NCBI GenBank assembly: GCA_027627225.1
Contig: CM051029.1
Location: 26,720,548-26,784,547, forward strand
DNA length: 64,000 nt
Direction: 5' to 3'
From: Congeria kusceri
Taxonomy: Eukaryota > Mollusca > Bivalvia > Myida > Dreissenidae
This document shows, piece by piece, positions 31,912 to 46,900 of this stretch (position 1 is the stretch's first letter; the number at the start of each line of letters is the position of its first letter). The translations under genes were made by a program, and so were the position numbers. The notes below the pieces were generated by a model, which searched no databases, had not been told where the DNA came from, and was given only the letters and a program-made list of their open reading frames with translations.

Positions 31912-34900
31912 CTAAAATGAAAACAATGACATTCGTCTCGAATCTGTGTGGAAAGCCTGAGACATAATTACACATACAGCAGAAATTCGTTAGTCGTCGA
32001 AAGTTCACAAATGATTTAGAGATATCTGAAGTTGAAATTTCCTATAAAGAGCTTTTTAGAAGTACCAGTATTTAGTCCAAATGTTCAATACTTGGACATA
32101 ACAGACAATTTGAGTTTAAACTTCTGTTTACTGTATTTATTATATACATTAAATAAGAAGGGGAAAAGTTGGGAATTATTTCCCTCTTCAACATATCCGG
32201 AATTTCAACTTAAGAAAGTTTGTGATGACCTATAAAGTAAATATGCATGGGAAATTTCAAGAATAGTCTTAAGGCATAACAAAATTATGTTTGTTTCAGG
32301 TTACATGCCCAAAAAAATTAGGGTAGGTAGGTAGGGATTTGCTATTTTTTTATGTGGTAAATGGTCAACTTGAGATTCTAAAACTGAAAGAATATTAAAA
32401 CCATGTTGGAAATATCATTAAACATTGTTTTAAAGTGAATGCTACCAAAACAAAACACTTATTTATCCAAAAAACATTTTTAATTATTGAAAAAAAAAGA
32501 GTAATAAAACAAAAAATCTCGGACACACTATATAAAATGTTCTAGGGTCGGGGCATTTTTTGGGGGTAGGTCGGGTAACCTGAAACAAATATATATTTTG
32601 TTATGCCTTGTGAAAAAGCTGTTGTGAATAAGACTTAAATATTGTGTTGTTGAATTTAAGTCTAATACTTATTCTTTCTTAAGACTAAGAATTCATTGAG
32701 ACCTGGGTATGTGAATATGGGCCCATGTAACTCCAACTGCTGCACCATAATGACAAAACAATTTGAGGCGTGTCGTGGAAAACCCGGGATTAATGCATGT
32801 GCGTTAAGTGTCGTCCCGGATTAGCCTGTGCAGTCCGCACAGGCTAAACCAGGAAGGCACTTTCCGCTTTTAAAGCATTTTCTGTTTCAAGGAAGTCTCT
32901 TGTAAACATAAAACCACTGTAGGCGGAAAGTGTCGTCCCGGATTGGCCTGTGTGGACTGCACGGCCTAATCCGGAACGACACTTTACGCACATGCATTAA
33001 GCCCGGTTTTCCCACGACATGCCTCATTTACTGTTTAGAAAAGAAAGGAATAACAACATGAAAGACACCACCACGTAACTAAGCCTATTCATGAGAGAAT
33101 GAATTAGTTACCTAGACAAGAAAAGAATGCTACAGTCAATTAAAAATTACCAACATATCTGAATTATAAGAAAAGAATACACCACTACACTTTTAGACCA
33201 AATTACACTCAACTCGCCATTACTCTCCCGGAAATGGACTCGAAAGTGTCTCAATAAGCCTATTGCTTTTGAAACAATCGAGCTAAAACAAATAGGTTTC
33301 AATTATATTAACTCTCTAATCTCTAACAGACCACTAAGCAAAAATACCATCAATAAAAACAATGCATTCTGACATTTTTTAACAATGCATTGTTTGTCAC
33401 AATCCTGGGTTAATATGTGAACTGTTGAAACCAAAATTTCATGATTTACCATGACATCACTTAGTTTTCTATGATAAAATCTGAAAATACTAAAGTCAAA
33501 ATAGTACACTGATATCCTCATTTTATTCGATCTACATAATAAAATGATTTGTCTAGGCTGATTCGCGCCCTGTAGAATAGAATAGAATTGCTTGTAGCGC
33601 TGCTATACATATCTGTCCATCATAATGCTCTTGATTTTATTTGTAGGTTTAAATATATTTCAATGGATTTGATCATGTTATGGACTTACAGGCATATTCA
33701 AGGATAATTTTCAACTTAACATGACAATTTTTTAAAATTCCATGAAAAGTCCAAATGATCCCATGATTTTTCCAGACAAAACCCATTTTCCATGCCTTCC
33801 AGATCCGTACGAACCCTGACAATCCCTATGAAGAAATCATATTTCTATTTAAAATAGATATAAGATGGAAGTAAATCTTATAAAATCGCCCATACGTGTG
33901 TTCTTGGAGAGTTTTCTCAACATTTCCCGTCTCGAAATTCCAGATAATAAGATGTCCATTGATGGAGCCTGCTGCAATGTACTTGCCATCTGGACTGAAC
34001 ACTGCTCGGTGTCTATCACAGCCAACGATGAAATTCTGGTCACTGAAAATAAGTTGTTTGTTGGTTTACGACTAAGGCATGAGTAATTATTATTCAAATT
34101 AAATAGAACATAGTACCTGTAAATGCGGGGAAAAGCTATGCTTTACACAGAGTGACATCACTGACTCTTATGATGCTGCAATTTGTTTTCATCTTGTACA
34201 TCATAAATATACTGAAAAATGTACACACACACACACTGAAAGTTTCTATCTGGTGGATGCCAAAAACAATCATGCTGAGGAAGCTTTTACCTGTTTTGAA
34301 TTCCTTCTGTACCAACATGATATCTTAATAATTTTATTTAAAATATCATTTGCGCTGAGTCGCCTCAATAAAAATGGCAGCGCAAATATCAAAGATGCAA
34401 CTTTTCCACTTTTCCAGATGGAAACAAGAGATGTTTGTAAAACATGTATGCCCCATAACTTGCATCCAAGTCGTGAATATGTGCAATTGTTAAGAAATAT
34501 TTTTAATATTGTATGTGCACATTAACACATGGGGAGGAAATTAAAGTTGATGCTTTAGAAAGTAAATATAAAGCTGAAATTTCTTTCAGCTTTATATTTA
34601 CTTTCTAAAGCATCAACTTTAGATATCTATCTTTCGATAGAGTATAATTATGGATTTATTTTTACAGTCCATTATATAAGGATACCTGTTTTCTGTTTGA
34701 TTTAAACATCAAATAGGCCAAAACATCTCTAGATAACCTGCGGAAACAAAATGGTCTACGGTGAAAACAGTTTTCATGTTACAAGCCCCTGAGACCTTAA
34801 CCTTTGACCTGTTGACTTCAAAATTGATAGGCGTCTTCCATTCCTCCCGAGTAACCAGCATACCAACTTGGATGTTCGTAGGTCAAAGCGTATTCTACAT

Positions 34901-37900
34901 ATCGTGCGGAAATGAAATGGCCTACAGAGGAAACAGTTTTCATGTTACAAGCCTCTGTCACCTTGACCTGACCTGTTGACCTCAAAATTGATAGGCGCTT
35001 TCCTTTCCTCCCAAGTAACCAGCATACCAACTTAAACGATCGTAGGTCAAAGCATTCTCTAGATATGGTGCGGAAACGAATTTCATGTTAAAAGCCCCTG
35101 TGACCTTGACCTTTGACCTGTTGATCTCAAAATCAATAGGCGTCTTCCTTTCCTCCCAAGTAACCAGCATACCAACTTAAATTATCGTAGGTCAAAGCGT
35201 TCTCTAAATATTGTGCTGAAACGAAATAGTCTATGGACAAACTGACTGAAAATCTGACCAAACGACCAACCGACCGACGGACAGGTGCAAAACAATATAC
35301 CCCCACTTCTTAATTATTGAGCAGAAACTGTTTTTGTACTTTTAGTATCATTGACCTTGACCTTGATCTCACCCACCCCATATGCAATCCCAAGCGTGGT
35401 CTAGATACAAGGTATCTATGTATGAAGCTTCATTCAAATATCTTGATGCATTCTCAAGTTATTGAGCAGAAACCAGTTTTCTATTTTTAGTACTGGAGAC
35501 CTTGACCTCACCTACCTTATATCTATATATGCAATCCCAAGCGAGGTCTTGATATATGGTAGCTATGTATGAAGTTTCATTAAAATATCTCGATGCGTTC
35601 TCAAGTTACTGAGCTGAAACCGTTTTTCTATTTTTAGTAATGGTGACCTTGATCTTGACCCGACCAACCCCATATGAAATCCCAAGAGAGGTGTCAATAT
35701 AAGGTATCTATGTATGAAGTTTCATTAAAATATCTCCATGCGTTCTCAAGTTATGAGCAGAAACAGTTTTTCAATTTTTAGCAACGGTAACCTTGACCCC
35801 ACCCATCCCATATGCAATCCCAAGCGAAGTCTAGATATAAGGTATCTATGTATGAAGTTTCATTAAAATATCTCAATGCTTGTCGAGTCATTGAGCGAAA
35901 ACCGTTTTTCTATTTTTAGTAACGGTAACATTGACCGTGACCCCACCCACCACATATGCAATCCCAAGAGAGGTCTCAATATAAGATATCTATGTATGAA
36001 GTTTCATTAAAATATCTTGATGCGTTCTCAAGTTATTAAGCGGAAACCATTTTCTATTTTTAGTCAATGTCACCTTGACCTTGACCACACCCACCCCATA
36101 TGCAATCTTAAGCAAGGCTTCGATATAAGGTATATATGTATGAAGTTTCATTAACATGTCTCGATGCGTTCTCAAGTTATTGAGCAGAAACCTATTTCTA
36201 TTTATAGTTATGGTGACCTTGATCTTGACCCCACCCACCCCATATGCAATCCCAAGCGAGGTCTCGTATCTACGTATGAAGTTTCATTAAAATATCTTTA
36301 TGGATCTAAAGTTATTGAGCGGAAACCGCTTTTCTATTTTAGTAACTGTGACCTTGACCCCACCCATCCCATATGCAATCCCAAGCGAGGTCTCTATATA
36401 AGGTATATATGTATGAAGTTTCATTAACATATCTCGATGCGTTCTCAAGTTATTGAGCGGAAACCGTTTTTTCTATTTTTAGTAACGGTGACCTTGACCT
36501 TAACCCAACCCACCCCATATGCAATCCCAAGCAAGGTCTCAATATAAGGTACATGTAGCTATGTATGAAGTTTCATTAAAATATCTCGATGCGTTCTCAA
36601 GTTATTGAGGGGAGACCGTTTTTCTATTTTTAGTAACGGTGACCTTGACCCCACCCATCCCATATGCAATTCCAAGCGAGGTCTCAATATAAGGTATCTA
36701 TGTGTGAAGTTTCATTAAAATATCTCGATGCGTTATCAAGTTATATAGCGGAAACCGTTCTTCTATTTTTAGTTATGGTGACCTTGACCTTGACCCCACC
36801 CCATATGCAATCCCAAGCGAGGTCTTTATATAAGGTATCTATGTATGAAGTTTCATTAAAATATCTTGATGCTTTCACGAGTTATTGAGCGGAAACTGTT
36901 TTTCTATTTTTAGCAATGTTGACCTTGACCTTTGACTTGTTGATCTCAAAATCAATAGGCGTCTTCCTTTCCTCCCAAGTAACCAGCATAACAACTGAAA
37001 TGATAGTAGGTCAAAGCGTTCCCTAGATATCCTGCGGAAACGAAATGGTGTACGAACAGACCGACCATCCACCCGACCGACCGACAGGTGCAAAGCAATC
37101 TACCCCCACTTTTTCAAAGGGGGGCATAATTAATTATCCAGGTAAAATAAATTAACTAGATTCTTCTGGATCATAATCATCTTTAAAATGGTGCCATAAA
37201 CTACGTAGTGTATGTACTGCTTACGTGTTAAATGCCACAAGATTCAACATTGGGAAAATTCACCTTACCATAGGGTTTTAATGACCTCATTCTGACGAAG
37301 GTCCACTACATTTAAACCAGCTTCTTTTGTACACACCAGTAAAGATGTTCGATCTGAAACAAACACATAACAAAGATCACAAGAATTGCGAGCTGTACTA
37401 GTGAAAAATGAATCCGCGACATAATACTTCCAGACAAAATCCCCCAGATATAATACCTTCTGATAATTTACCCCCCCCCAAAAAAAAATCCCCCCGCTAG
37501 CAACACGAAGATGTTTAAGACTAATAATATGTTTTTATTTATATTATTTAATTATTAAAAAATGCTAACAATACCCATTATCGTGAAAAATTAACTGCTC
37601 ATTAAAGTGACAATAACGTGGATGTTTGACGGCTTGTGTCTATTTAAACAGTTATATTACAAGGACAAAGTGTTAATCAAAGCAGCAATTACATTGAATT
37701 ATTACCTCATGTAATACCACCATTTGGGTGAATAATTAAAACAAGAGCTGTTTGTGACACAGGTATGCCCCCACTAGGTTAAAAGCAATCTTGAAAATAT
37801 CAAGTTTGGTAAAGATCGGATGACTAACTATTGGACACAGAGATCGGAAACTGCTAAAGTCAAATTTTAGATAAATCAAGGGCCATTACTCTGCAGTTCC

Positions 37901-40900
37901 TAAGGCAATTTGGTTGATCATTGAACATTTATGATTTTATGGTCTCACACATTTTCATCCAATTTGTTGAAGATCAGATGAAAACTGTAGGACTAAGAGA
38001 GCGGAAACAGCTAAAAATGCTAATTTTAGATTATTCAAGTGCCATAACTCCTTAGTTCCAGATATGATTTGGTTAATTATCAAACTTCTCCAAGATATTT
38101 TGCCCACAAAGATTTTCACCATGTTTGGTGAAGACTGGATAAAAACTGCTAAACTGTCCAATTTTATATAATTCAAGGGCCATAACTCAACAATCCCTGG
38201 GTGATTTAACTGATTCTCGAACTTGACAGAGATATTATGCACATAAGCATTTTCATGAAAATTGGTGAAGATTGGATGAAAACTGTTGGACTTCGAGAAC
38301 GGAAACGAAAGTACTGACATACCGACAGACCAACCTACCAATCGTCTGACCGACCGACATTAGCAAACCAATATACCCCGCCATCTTCAATGGAGGGCAT
38401 AATAAATTAGCAGACATAAATCTATATGATTGTTCTTTATTTTGCTGCTGAATATGGCATAACAATTTATGCTTTTTACTATTATTTTTGCATAGACCAC
38501 AACAATGGTTTTTAAATGTTGACAGGGAAGGGAATTTATGGAAATCATCAAAATGATGTGAAAAAATACAGCTAAGTTTATTATATGGGGTGTTATTTCG
38601 TCAATATCGGCATTATGATGGTATAAAAATCTTATTACGATACCACAAGACTAAGTACAAGCCCTACCTGGAGACAGATCAAGGGAGGTAATCCTACTAT
38701 CCAGCTGAATAGTGGTAGTGCAGCTCTCTACTCTAGAGTCCCAGAAGCGAACATGTTTGTCGTAATGGCCACTAACAATGTGGCTTCCATGCAGCGTCAC
38801 CAGGTCAAAGCATCTCGAGCCCTTAGCAAATGTTTTGGAACCTGTTTCAGAAATTTACTGACAGACTGATTTATGTTTCAAGTGGCAGTCATATGTCTTT
38901 ATCCTGGGTTGATAATTTCTAAATATTATTTACATCTTAAGCTTAAAACAACTTTTTATTAGATGATTATTTAACTCCAATATTTCCTCTACATCATAAG
39001 CATGTCGTGCAGTCAGTGTTGAGAAAAGTTAGAAATTTGGCAGGGAATAAATATATATACTCCACAGTTGGCCTACCAGGACCTGTATTCATCAACCCAG
39101 TCTTAGACTTAAGAATAAATACTTGTACGTTGAAGGTACTAAACTCTAGATGGTCTAATCGTAACAAAAAACGTGGAAATTCCACGAAAACCAAATTTTT
39201 CTAACGAAATGCATAAAAGTCAGCACAATAATGAAAGAAAGTTCTGGGTGCCATATGCATTCCTAAGCGAGGTCTCGTTATAAGGTATCTATGAATGAAG
39301 TTTCATTAAAATATCGCAATGCGTTCTCAAAATATTGAGCAGAAACAGTTTTTTTGTATTTTTAGTAACATTGACCTTGACCTTGATCTCACCCACCCCA
39401 TATGCAATCCCAGCATGGTCTAGATACAAGGTATCTAAGAATGAAGTTTCATTAAAATTTCTCGATGCATTGTCAAGTTATTGAGCGAAAAACCGTTTTT
39501 CTATTTTTAGTAATGGTGACCTTGAACCCACCCACCACATATGCAATTCCAAGAGAGGTCTCAATATAAGGTATCTATGTATGAAGTTTCATAAAAATAT
39601 CTTGATGCGTTCTCAAGTTATTGAGCAGCAACCGTTTTATATTTTTAGTAACTGTCACCTTGACCTTGACCACACCCACCCCATATGCAATCTCAAGCAA
39701 AGCTTCGATATAAGGTACATATGTATGAAGTTTCATTAACGGATCTCGATGCGTTCTCAAGTTATTGAGCAGAAACCGTTTTTCTATTTTTAGCAACGGT
39801 GACCTTGACCTTGACTCCACCCACCCCATATGCAATCCCAAGCGAACCCCATATGCAATCCCAAGCGAGGTCTCGATATAAGGTATCTATGTATGAAGTT
39901 TCATTAAAATATCTCTAGGCATTCTCAAGTTATTTAGCGGAAACCGTTTTTCTATTTTTAGCAACAGTGACCTTGACCTTGACCCCACCCACCCCGCAAA
40001 CTAAAACTCCGCGAGTCGGATGTGTAGCCTGACGGGGCATAATGCAAGTACGATAAGAGCAATTATGCCAAAAACCAAACTTTACCCTCCTTTTATGCCT
40101 ACTAACACTTCATAATGAAGTTTCAAAATGATTTCACAAAAACTTATCAAATTATTGTCTGCACAAACTAAAGAGGATGCCACGACCAACACTGCCAAAG
40201 AAACCCCTATATGTTGCCTTTTTAGGTGACACAATAAAATACACTCACAGGCTCCTAATTTTACATCCCAAATTTTCAAAGTTCCATCGATACTTCCTGA
40301 CACCACTTTGCTATTGTCACAAAGAAATTTTGCTGTGCACACCGTGTTACTGTGTCCGGTTAATGTCACCTGCAACATACAAAATAAGAACCTTTGCTGA
40401 TAAAACACAGACGATTTAATGTAAACCCCAACAGCACACTGACAGTAAATAAGTTCATTTTATTTCAGTTCAAGCTCTACAAATATGTTCATTTTACATG
40501 TATTTCAGTTCAAGCTCTACAAATAAGTTCATTTTATTTCAGTTCAAGCTCTACAAATAAGTTCATTTTATTTCAGTTCAAGCTCTACAAATATGTTCAT
40601 TTTATTTCAGTTCAAGCTCTACAAATAAGTTCATTTTATTTCAGTTCAAGCTCTACAAATAAGTTCAAGCTCAACAAGTTCTAGAACTATTTTATATATG
40701 TCTAAGAAAATAAAATAGATAGTAACTGAAAACTACAAAGCCGCAGGGAATGGCAAGGAAACTTAACGCCATCGAAAACTTCGAGCTAAGAGTGTTCGAG
40801 ATTGTGTACTAATGCAGGCCGACTTTTGTCTGATTTATATCCAAATATCCAACTGAAGAGTATGCAGATAGTCTAAAACCTCGTTTACAGACATGTGGTA

Positions 40901-43900
40901 ATTAATATGTTAATTTCAAACATCAAATGTGGTGTGTGGTGGGAAAAACAGGCTTAATGCAAATGCGTTTAGTGTTGTCCTGAGTCAGCCTGTGCAGTTG
41001 ACTGCACAGGCTGATCTGGGATGACACTTTCCGCTTTAATGGTATTTTTTGTGGAAGTCGCTTCTAAATATAAATCCACTGTAGGCGGAAAGTGCCGTCC
41101 TGGATCAGCCTGTGCGGACTGCACTGGTTGATCCGGGACGAAACTTTACGCACATGCATTAAGCCCAGGTTTCCCACGACATGCCACAAATATTTATTTA
41201 TATACTTATTTTAATTATTATAGCCAATATTATTTATTTAAAGTTTGTGAAAGCCATGCAACAATTATTGCGTTCTCACATGACATTGATCAAGCGCATC
41301 TCATCAATGAACAAATCGAGAACACCAAAGTATGTTCAAGGCCAGCAAACAATGTCATGAGTGACAATTGTAACTGGGACCATGACAAACACTTCAAGCG
41401 ATCAAAAAATTCGACCCTAGGGAATTCGATCAAAACGACATAAATTTATATCGTTCCATCAATGAAATGTCGAGCCAACAAGAAATTACAGACAAACGAG
41501 TTCAAGACATAGGATGTCGACTGTAAACCAAACAAGTTATGGTTGTTATGTAGTGCAATTATTTATATCACAACTTATGAAATAATCCAACAATGAGATT
41601 CAAGGTATAGCTGCTTTCTAATAAATGACAGGAAATTTACATAATTGAACATGCCAGAGTGATAGTTCTTGTGCACTATACCTCATCTTTGGGGGTATCG
41701 TTATATATTATATAATTATTAGTGCTTTGTAGTCTGCAAAGTAAACAAGAGGGCCATGATGGCCCTAAGCGCTCACCTGAGAACTGGTACAGATGAAGAC
41801 CATACTGTTGTGACAGGTTTGAAAATTACGGTATCTGAACAATACGCAGAGGGGGATAGGATCAATTTTTATTTAAAAAAAACTAAGTAGATTATTGTGG
41901 CTTTGCGGGCCCGTCTAGCTCAGTTGGTAGAGCGCTATACTCTCAATCAAGGGTTCGTGATTTAAAGCCCCAGCCCTGCCACATAACTTGTGTGGGGATT
42001 GGTCGCGAAATAATTTCTACGGCCATTCTCCGCCTACCTCTGATTCCAGTATGGCAGTTGTCATTTACTGGCATAAGTATGTGCACTTGGTACTGGTAAA
42101 CCACTTACATCGGCTTAGTTTGCCCAGAAAAAGTGTGAGTAGGTTAACTGACCACCATTATATCACTGAATTGCTGGTAAATAAGGTGAAAAATCATCAT
42201 CATCATCCGATTCATTGATGTCATAATAAAACAACATAGAACACAGTTCTTAGATTTTATTTCGAATCATTTACTTTGTCATACATTTATTAATAGTAAA
42301 ACAGATCTATACACTTCAAACATCAAAACAGACACCCAATACACAAAGCAATCTGACAATTTAATAAACAGGTTAATGAACGAGAATACTTTGAGATTAA
42401 TCGGGAAACACATAGAATATATACCTGTGCTGTTTTACTCATTTTTTTTCGTTATATTGAGCGAATAAATGCTTTAAAGTCGGCATGAAAAATGTTGTTG
42501 TTAATGCACCGCTAATTAAAGGAATGAAATTAAATTAATAGTAACACCTAAACCGCATAATGCAGCATACATTGTTCAAACATTTGTCTCAAATTAGCGT
42601 CAGTGTGAAACATCGGTCTCCAATAAGCTTCAGTTTAGCACCGAAATAATGTTACGTACAAACTGCGCAAATATTGGTCTCTTCTTAATATCCGTTTATG
42701 ACTCGATTGTCACAGTTTGCTTAATCTGTTACCTCCCACTGCGCATACGGGTATCAATGGTGTTAAATAACATGTCAATGTGTCAAATTAGGTAACTGTG
42801 AAAACATAATGATAGCGGATTATAGAATTAAACTAGTTTATTATGGAGAATTTTTTTTTTTGCCATTCAAATACTCATTTAATATTCGAATATTCGGTCA
42901 AGTATTCTAATATTCTATTATTCGTTGACATCCCTATTATATAAGAATACTCATTGTTAACATTAAGAACCATACATCTATCAACATTGTCAGATTAAAT
43001 TATAAATAACTATACAACCTTTTAGTTGATTTGTGTAAAAACTTACTAATAATCACACCAATTTTGAGTCAAAACAGTGTAGAAGTATTTTTCAATTAAG
43101 GAGAAATAATAAATCAGCTTCAAAAATCATGTAAGATAATTACCTGAGTTTCCAAAATCCCAATTCAAATGTATAAGTCAGTCCACAAGTTACATGATTA
43201 AATGATACTGAATAAGTTACTAACTAAACAGTCCAAAAACTACAGAAAGTAATTAACCCTAACAGGCACTAGATCACATGATATAAATCCTATATTCTGA
43301 TTGCTTGTTTACAACATGAATTTTAGCTATTTATCGCTGTTTACATCTTTTTCCTAGCTGTTTCCCAAGACAGACAGTGGAAAATTTTACTGCTGCACAA
43401 ATAGGTCAGAAGCAGGCTATATATAGATTACTATGTGTAAAGATGCTGATCTAAAATGGAAGTATCATGTTGATTCATAATGATGTATTGATTTTTCTGA
43501 TAAGCAGGCTCCACTATCTGGATTATATCTATTAACTAAAGGGAAATAACACATTTATAGCACTTATCTTCCTGATACTGCATTTACCTTCCTTTACCCG
43601 GTGAGTTATTCAGGAATAGATGTATTTGGGACAATAACTCTGGTCTTCCTGGTCCGATTGGGCACATTATCGAACTTGTCCAAGATTTTATGGTCATACA
43701 CAAACTGTGCAATTTGGTCAAGATTCAATCAAAACTGTAGTCTTTATCGCGATAACGGTCCAAATTGTTGACGGCACACTGACAATGGACGACTGACGAT
43801 AGATGCCGGACGCCGCCCGAAAGGTCCCCTATACCAATAGCTCACCGAGCACTTCGTGCTCAGGTGAGCTCAGGTGAGCTAAAAATAGGTCATCTGAATT

Positions 43901-46900
43901 TCTCAAAATCATCCAACGCTTCTGCCAACGGTCTAAAAACAATAAATACATGAAGCAATGAAACTAAAACAAACCCATAAGCGTTGGTCATTCAGTGACC
44001 AGAGCCGACATGTGTGATCGCTGGACGCAGCCAGAAGGTTCATCTCCTCGATGTCATACTCCAGGGAGGTGATTCCACCGTTGCTACCGAGCAACAGGCC
44101 TCGTACTGAACACTGACCTGAAATACGTGAAACAAGATTTTTAAATAGTTCACTATGTTAGCGCTATCAGTAGCCACAATAGCCACTAACGCCTAAAAAA
44201 CTCCTCTTGGCATGTAGTATAAATGGCCAAGAGACAACTGGACATGTGTCCGTAGGACATGGACGCCCCCACATTCCGCTGGTTGTCACAAAACTCTGCT
44301 GATGTCAGAAAGAAATGCACGCAAATACACAGGTTCACAAGTTCACATGCTCATGAATATGTATATAAAGTTTCATCACTCTAGCAATACAGTAATTTTT
44401 AACGTAATAATTTTGAGTTGCACGTGACACAAGTCCAAAAATTTCATTTTTTGTTAAAAAAGGGCCATAACTCTGCTAATGATGGAAAAAAACTGCACCA
44501 ACATACCCAGGTTCACAAGCACCGATGCTGGTGAATATGATTATAAAGTTTCATCACTCTAGCAGTTATACTTTTTGAGTCATGCATTACAAAAAAATCG
44601 GACAGACGGTCGGATGGGATGGACGGACGAACAAGGGCAAATCTATATGCCCCCCCTCTAAAGTGGGGGCATAACAATTAAATCTTGTATTTGATATTTG
44701 ACCTCTTAGTGTGACCCTGACCTATAAACCGAAGGCCTGGTTCTCGTGTGTGACATGCCATCTCATGATTGTGATAATTTGTATTTCTTTGTTATTTGAA
44801 AATCCCTCCATGCCAGACAAAATTATGCTCCAGACAAATATTTGACCTTTGAACTTGAATTGTGACATTCACCTTTTAGAGACAAGCGTAGTTGATGTTC
44901 GCAACACACCATCTGGTCAAGAGAAATAATAATCTGAAGTTATATTAAAATTCTTACAGGCATTTAGTTGTGGAGCTGAAACGAAAATCCTTGACATTTG
45001 CCCTTGAACTGTGACCTTGACTTTTGACAGACAAGCATGTGTTATTTACACAACATATTGTCTGGTCATGGGGAATAATAATCTGAAGTAATATTAAAAT
45101 CCTTCCAGGCATTTAGAAGTTATGGAGCGGAAATAAAAATCCATGACCTTTGACCTTGAATTACCTCCATTATAGTCCCAAACTTTGATGATACGGTCAG
45201 AACCGCCAGTAGCAAATTTGGTTCCCGTTGGACTCCAGAGAACTGCATTAACCTCCCCGTCGTGTGCCTCCTGTAAGGTATCATTATATGAAGCGTGTCA
45301 TGGGAAACCAAGGCTTAATGCATGTGCGTAAAGTGTCGTCCGCACAGGCTAATCCTGGACGGCACATTCCGATTTAATTTTCTCTTTCATGGAAGTTTCT
45401 TCTAAACATAAATCCACGGTATGTGGAAAGTGTCGTATCGGATTAGCCTATGCAGACTGCACAGGCTTATCGGGGACGACACTTTACGCACGACACGCCT
45501 AATATATTTTGGAAATGGATAAACAATATCCATGTCATGTTAAGTTTGTGTAAAATGTAATGAAATAGATATTATCCAGTTCACACCTCTATGTAGTGAT
45601 TGTCTGGCAAGTGCAAACCATACACACCTCTTGAGAGCCACGAATAGAGTATTAGGGAAATCGCCCTTGTGTTTTATCAAACGTCAATGAGGACAACTTA
45701 TTAGCCTAGATAATGTGAGTGGTGCATTTTATCGAGTGAACGCGGATCAGGGTTGTCAGCACCTGGGGCAAAACAAATTCCCTGACCTTTCACTGACTTC
45801 TCCCTGACTAAATTCAGTTTGTCACTGACCAAAACCACCCATTTCAATGGCCTCCTCCACCCCTTTTAGCCATCTTAATCTTCAGGAAGGGAAGTCCACG
45901 AACAAATCATATTTAAGTCACACAAGGACTTTACAAAAACTGTTAAGATATATATTTCTGACTACAATAAGCATATAATGTATTATGTCCATTTTCCTTA
46001 AATATTGAACTACAAAAAGATACGATACAATGAATTTGTGATTGAACAAAAGATGCGTTACTACGAACAAATGTTTCAGTCCCATCATAGCATTTGCAAT
46101 GAAATGTTAACACGATACTACAAATCAGATTGTCCCAGAGACTTTTCACACCTTCTCGATGAAGATTTCACACCTCTGCCAAGTCAGACACCAAGCCAGT
46201 TTGTTTGCACCATAGACAAACATAGTTGTTAAAGGGTATAATTACCATATTAATCCACTTAAATGGTGTGCAGTGTTAGAATATTTAGGTTTGATTAAAG
46301 GACTGACTTTCGTGATAACCAATGTTTTTGCGAATTTGATTTTTTAAAATGGATTTTATACTTTATTTTTGCTTCATAGTGCGAAAACATACACAGTATT
46401 GTCAAATGCAATTAGTTTAAGTGTGTCAATTAACGTAAACGCCTCGACATGCTGCAAATTAACACTAAATGTTACATTACTACCGGAATTTTTTCAGGCC
46501 GCGATACTATGAAAAATGTGATACTTCGAACAAACTCTTGTTTCCCGTGACTATTTGTAGTATCGCCTTTTGACGTTACTTCAATATGTGTATGAAGCTT
46601 AACTGATGCCCTCACGATGGTGTAATCCTTTATGAATTTTAACAATGACTGCCCAAATATTTTGAGCCTGAGTGTCTGAATAATAATCAATTATTTTATT
46701 TTTACTTAAATAGTTATGCAAGATGATTGATGATGATGGGGAAGTTTTATATAACATAATAATAACGGGTACTTGAAAGAGTCTGTTTCATTCAATAAAC
46801 CATTCTAGATCAGCTTATGTCACTACTGTAAAGGAAATATACTCATTCTAATTGCAAGTGTTACTTTACAGATAAAACAATTGATTCTGTAAGGTTGTAA

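Noticed and set aside
40394..40684. 96-codon frame with repeated SSSTNKFILFQFKLYKYVHF-type residues
   Set aside because: Translation of the 34-bp minisatellite next to exon 11 of copy 2.
26284..42218. Two short frames (26284-26547 minus, 41988-42218 plus) with a shared YWHKYVH/RLSLPRKSVSRLT peptide
   Set aside because: The similarity comes from the body of SINE family B, starting just inside its tRNA-like head; not a protein family.
46005..46232. 75-codon plus-strand frame with DEDFTPLPSQTPSQF
   Set aside because: It looks somewhat protein-like but matches nothing I recognise, has no splice or promoter context and sits within an intron of copy 2.
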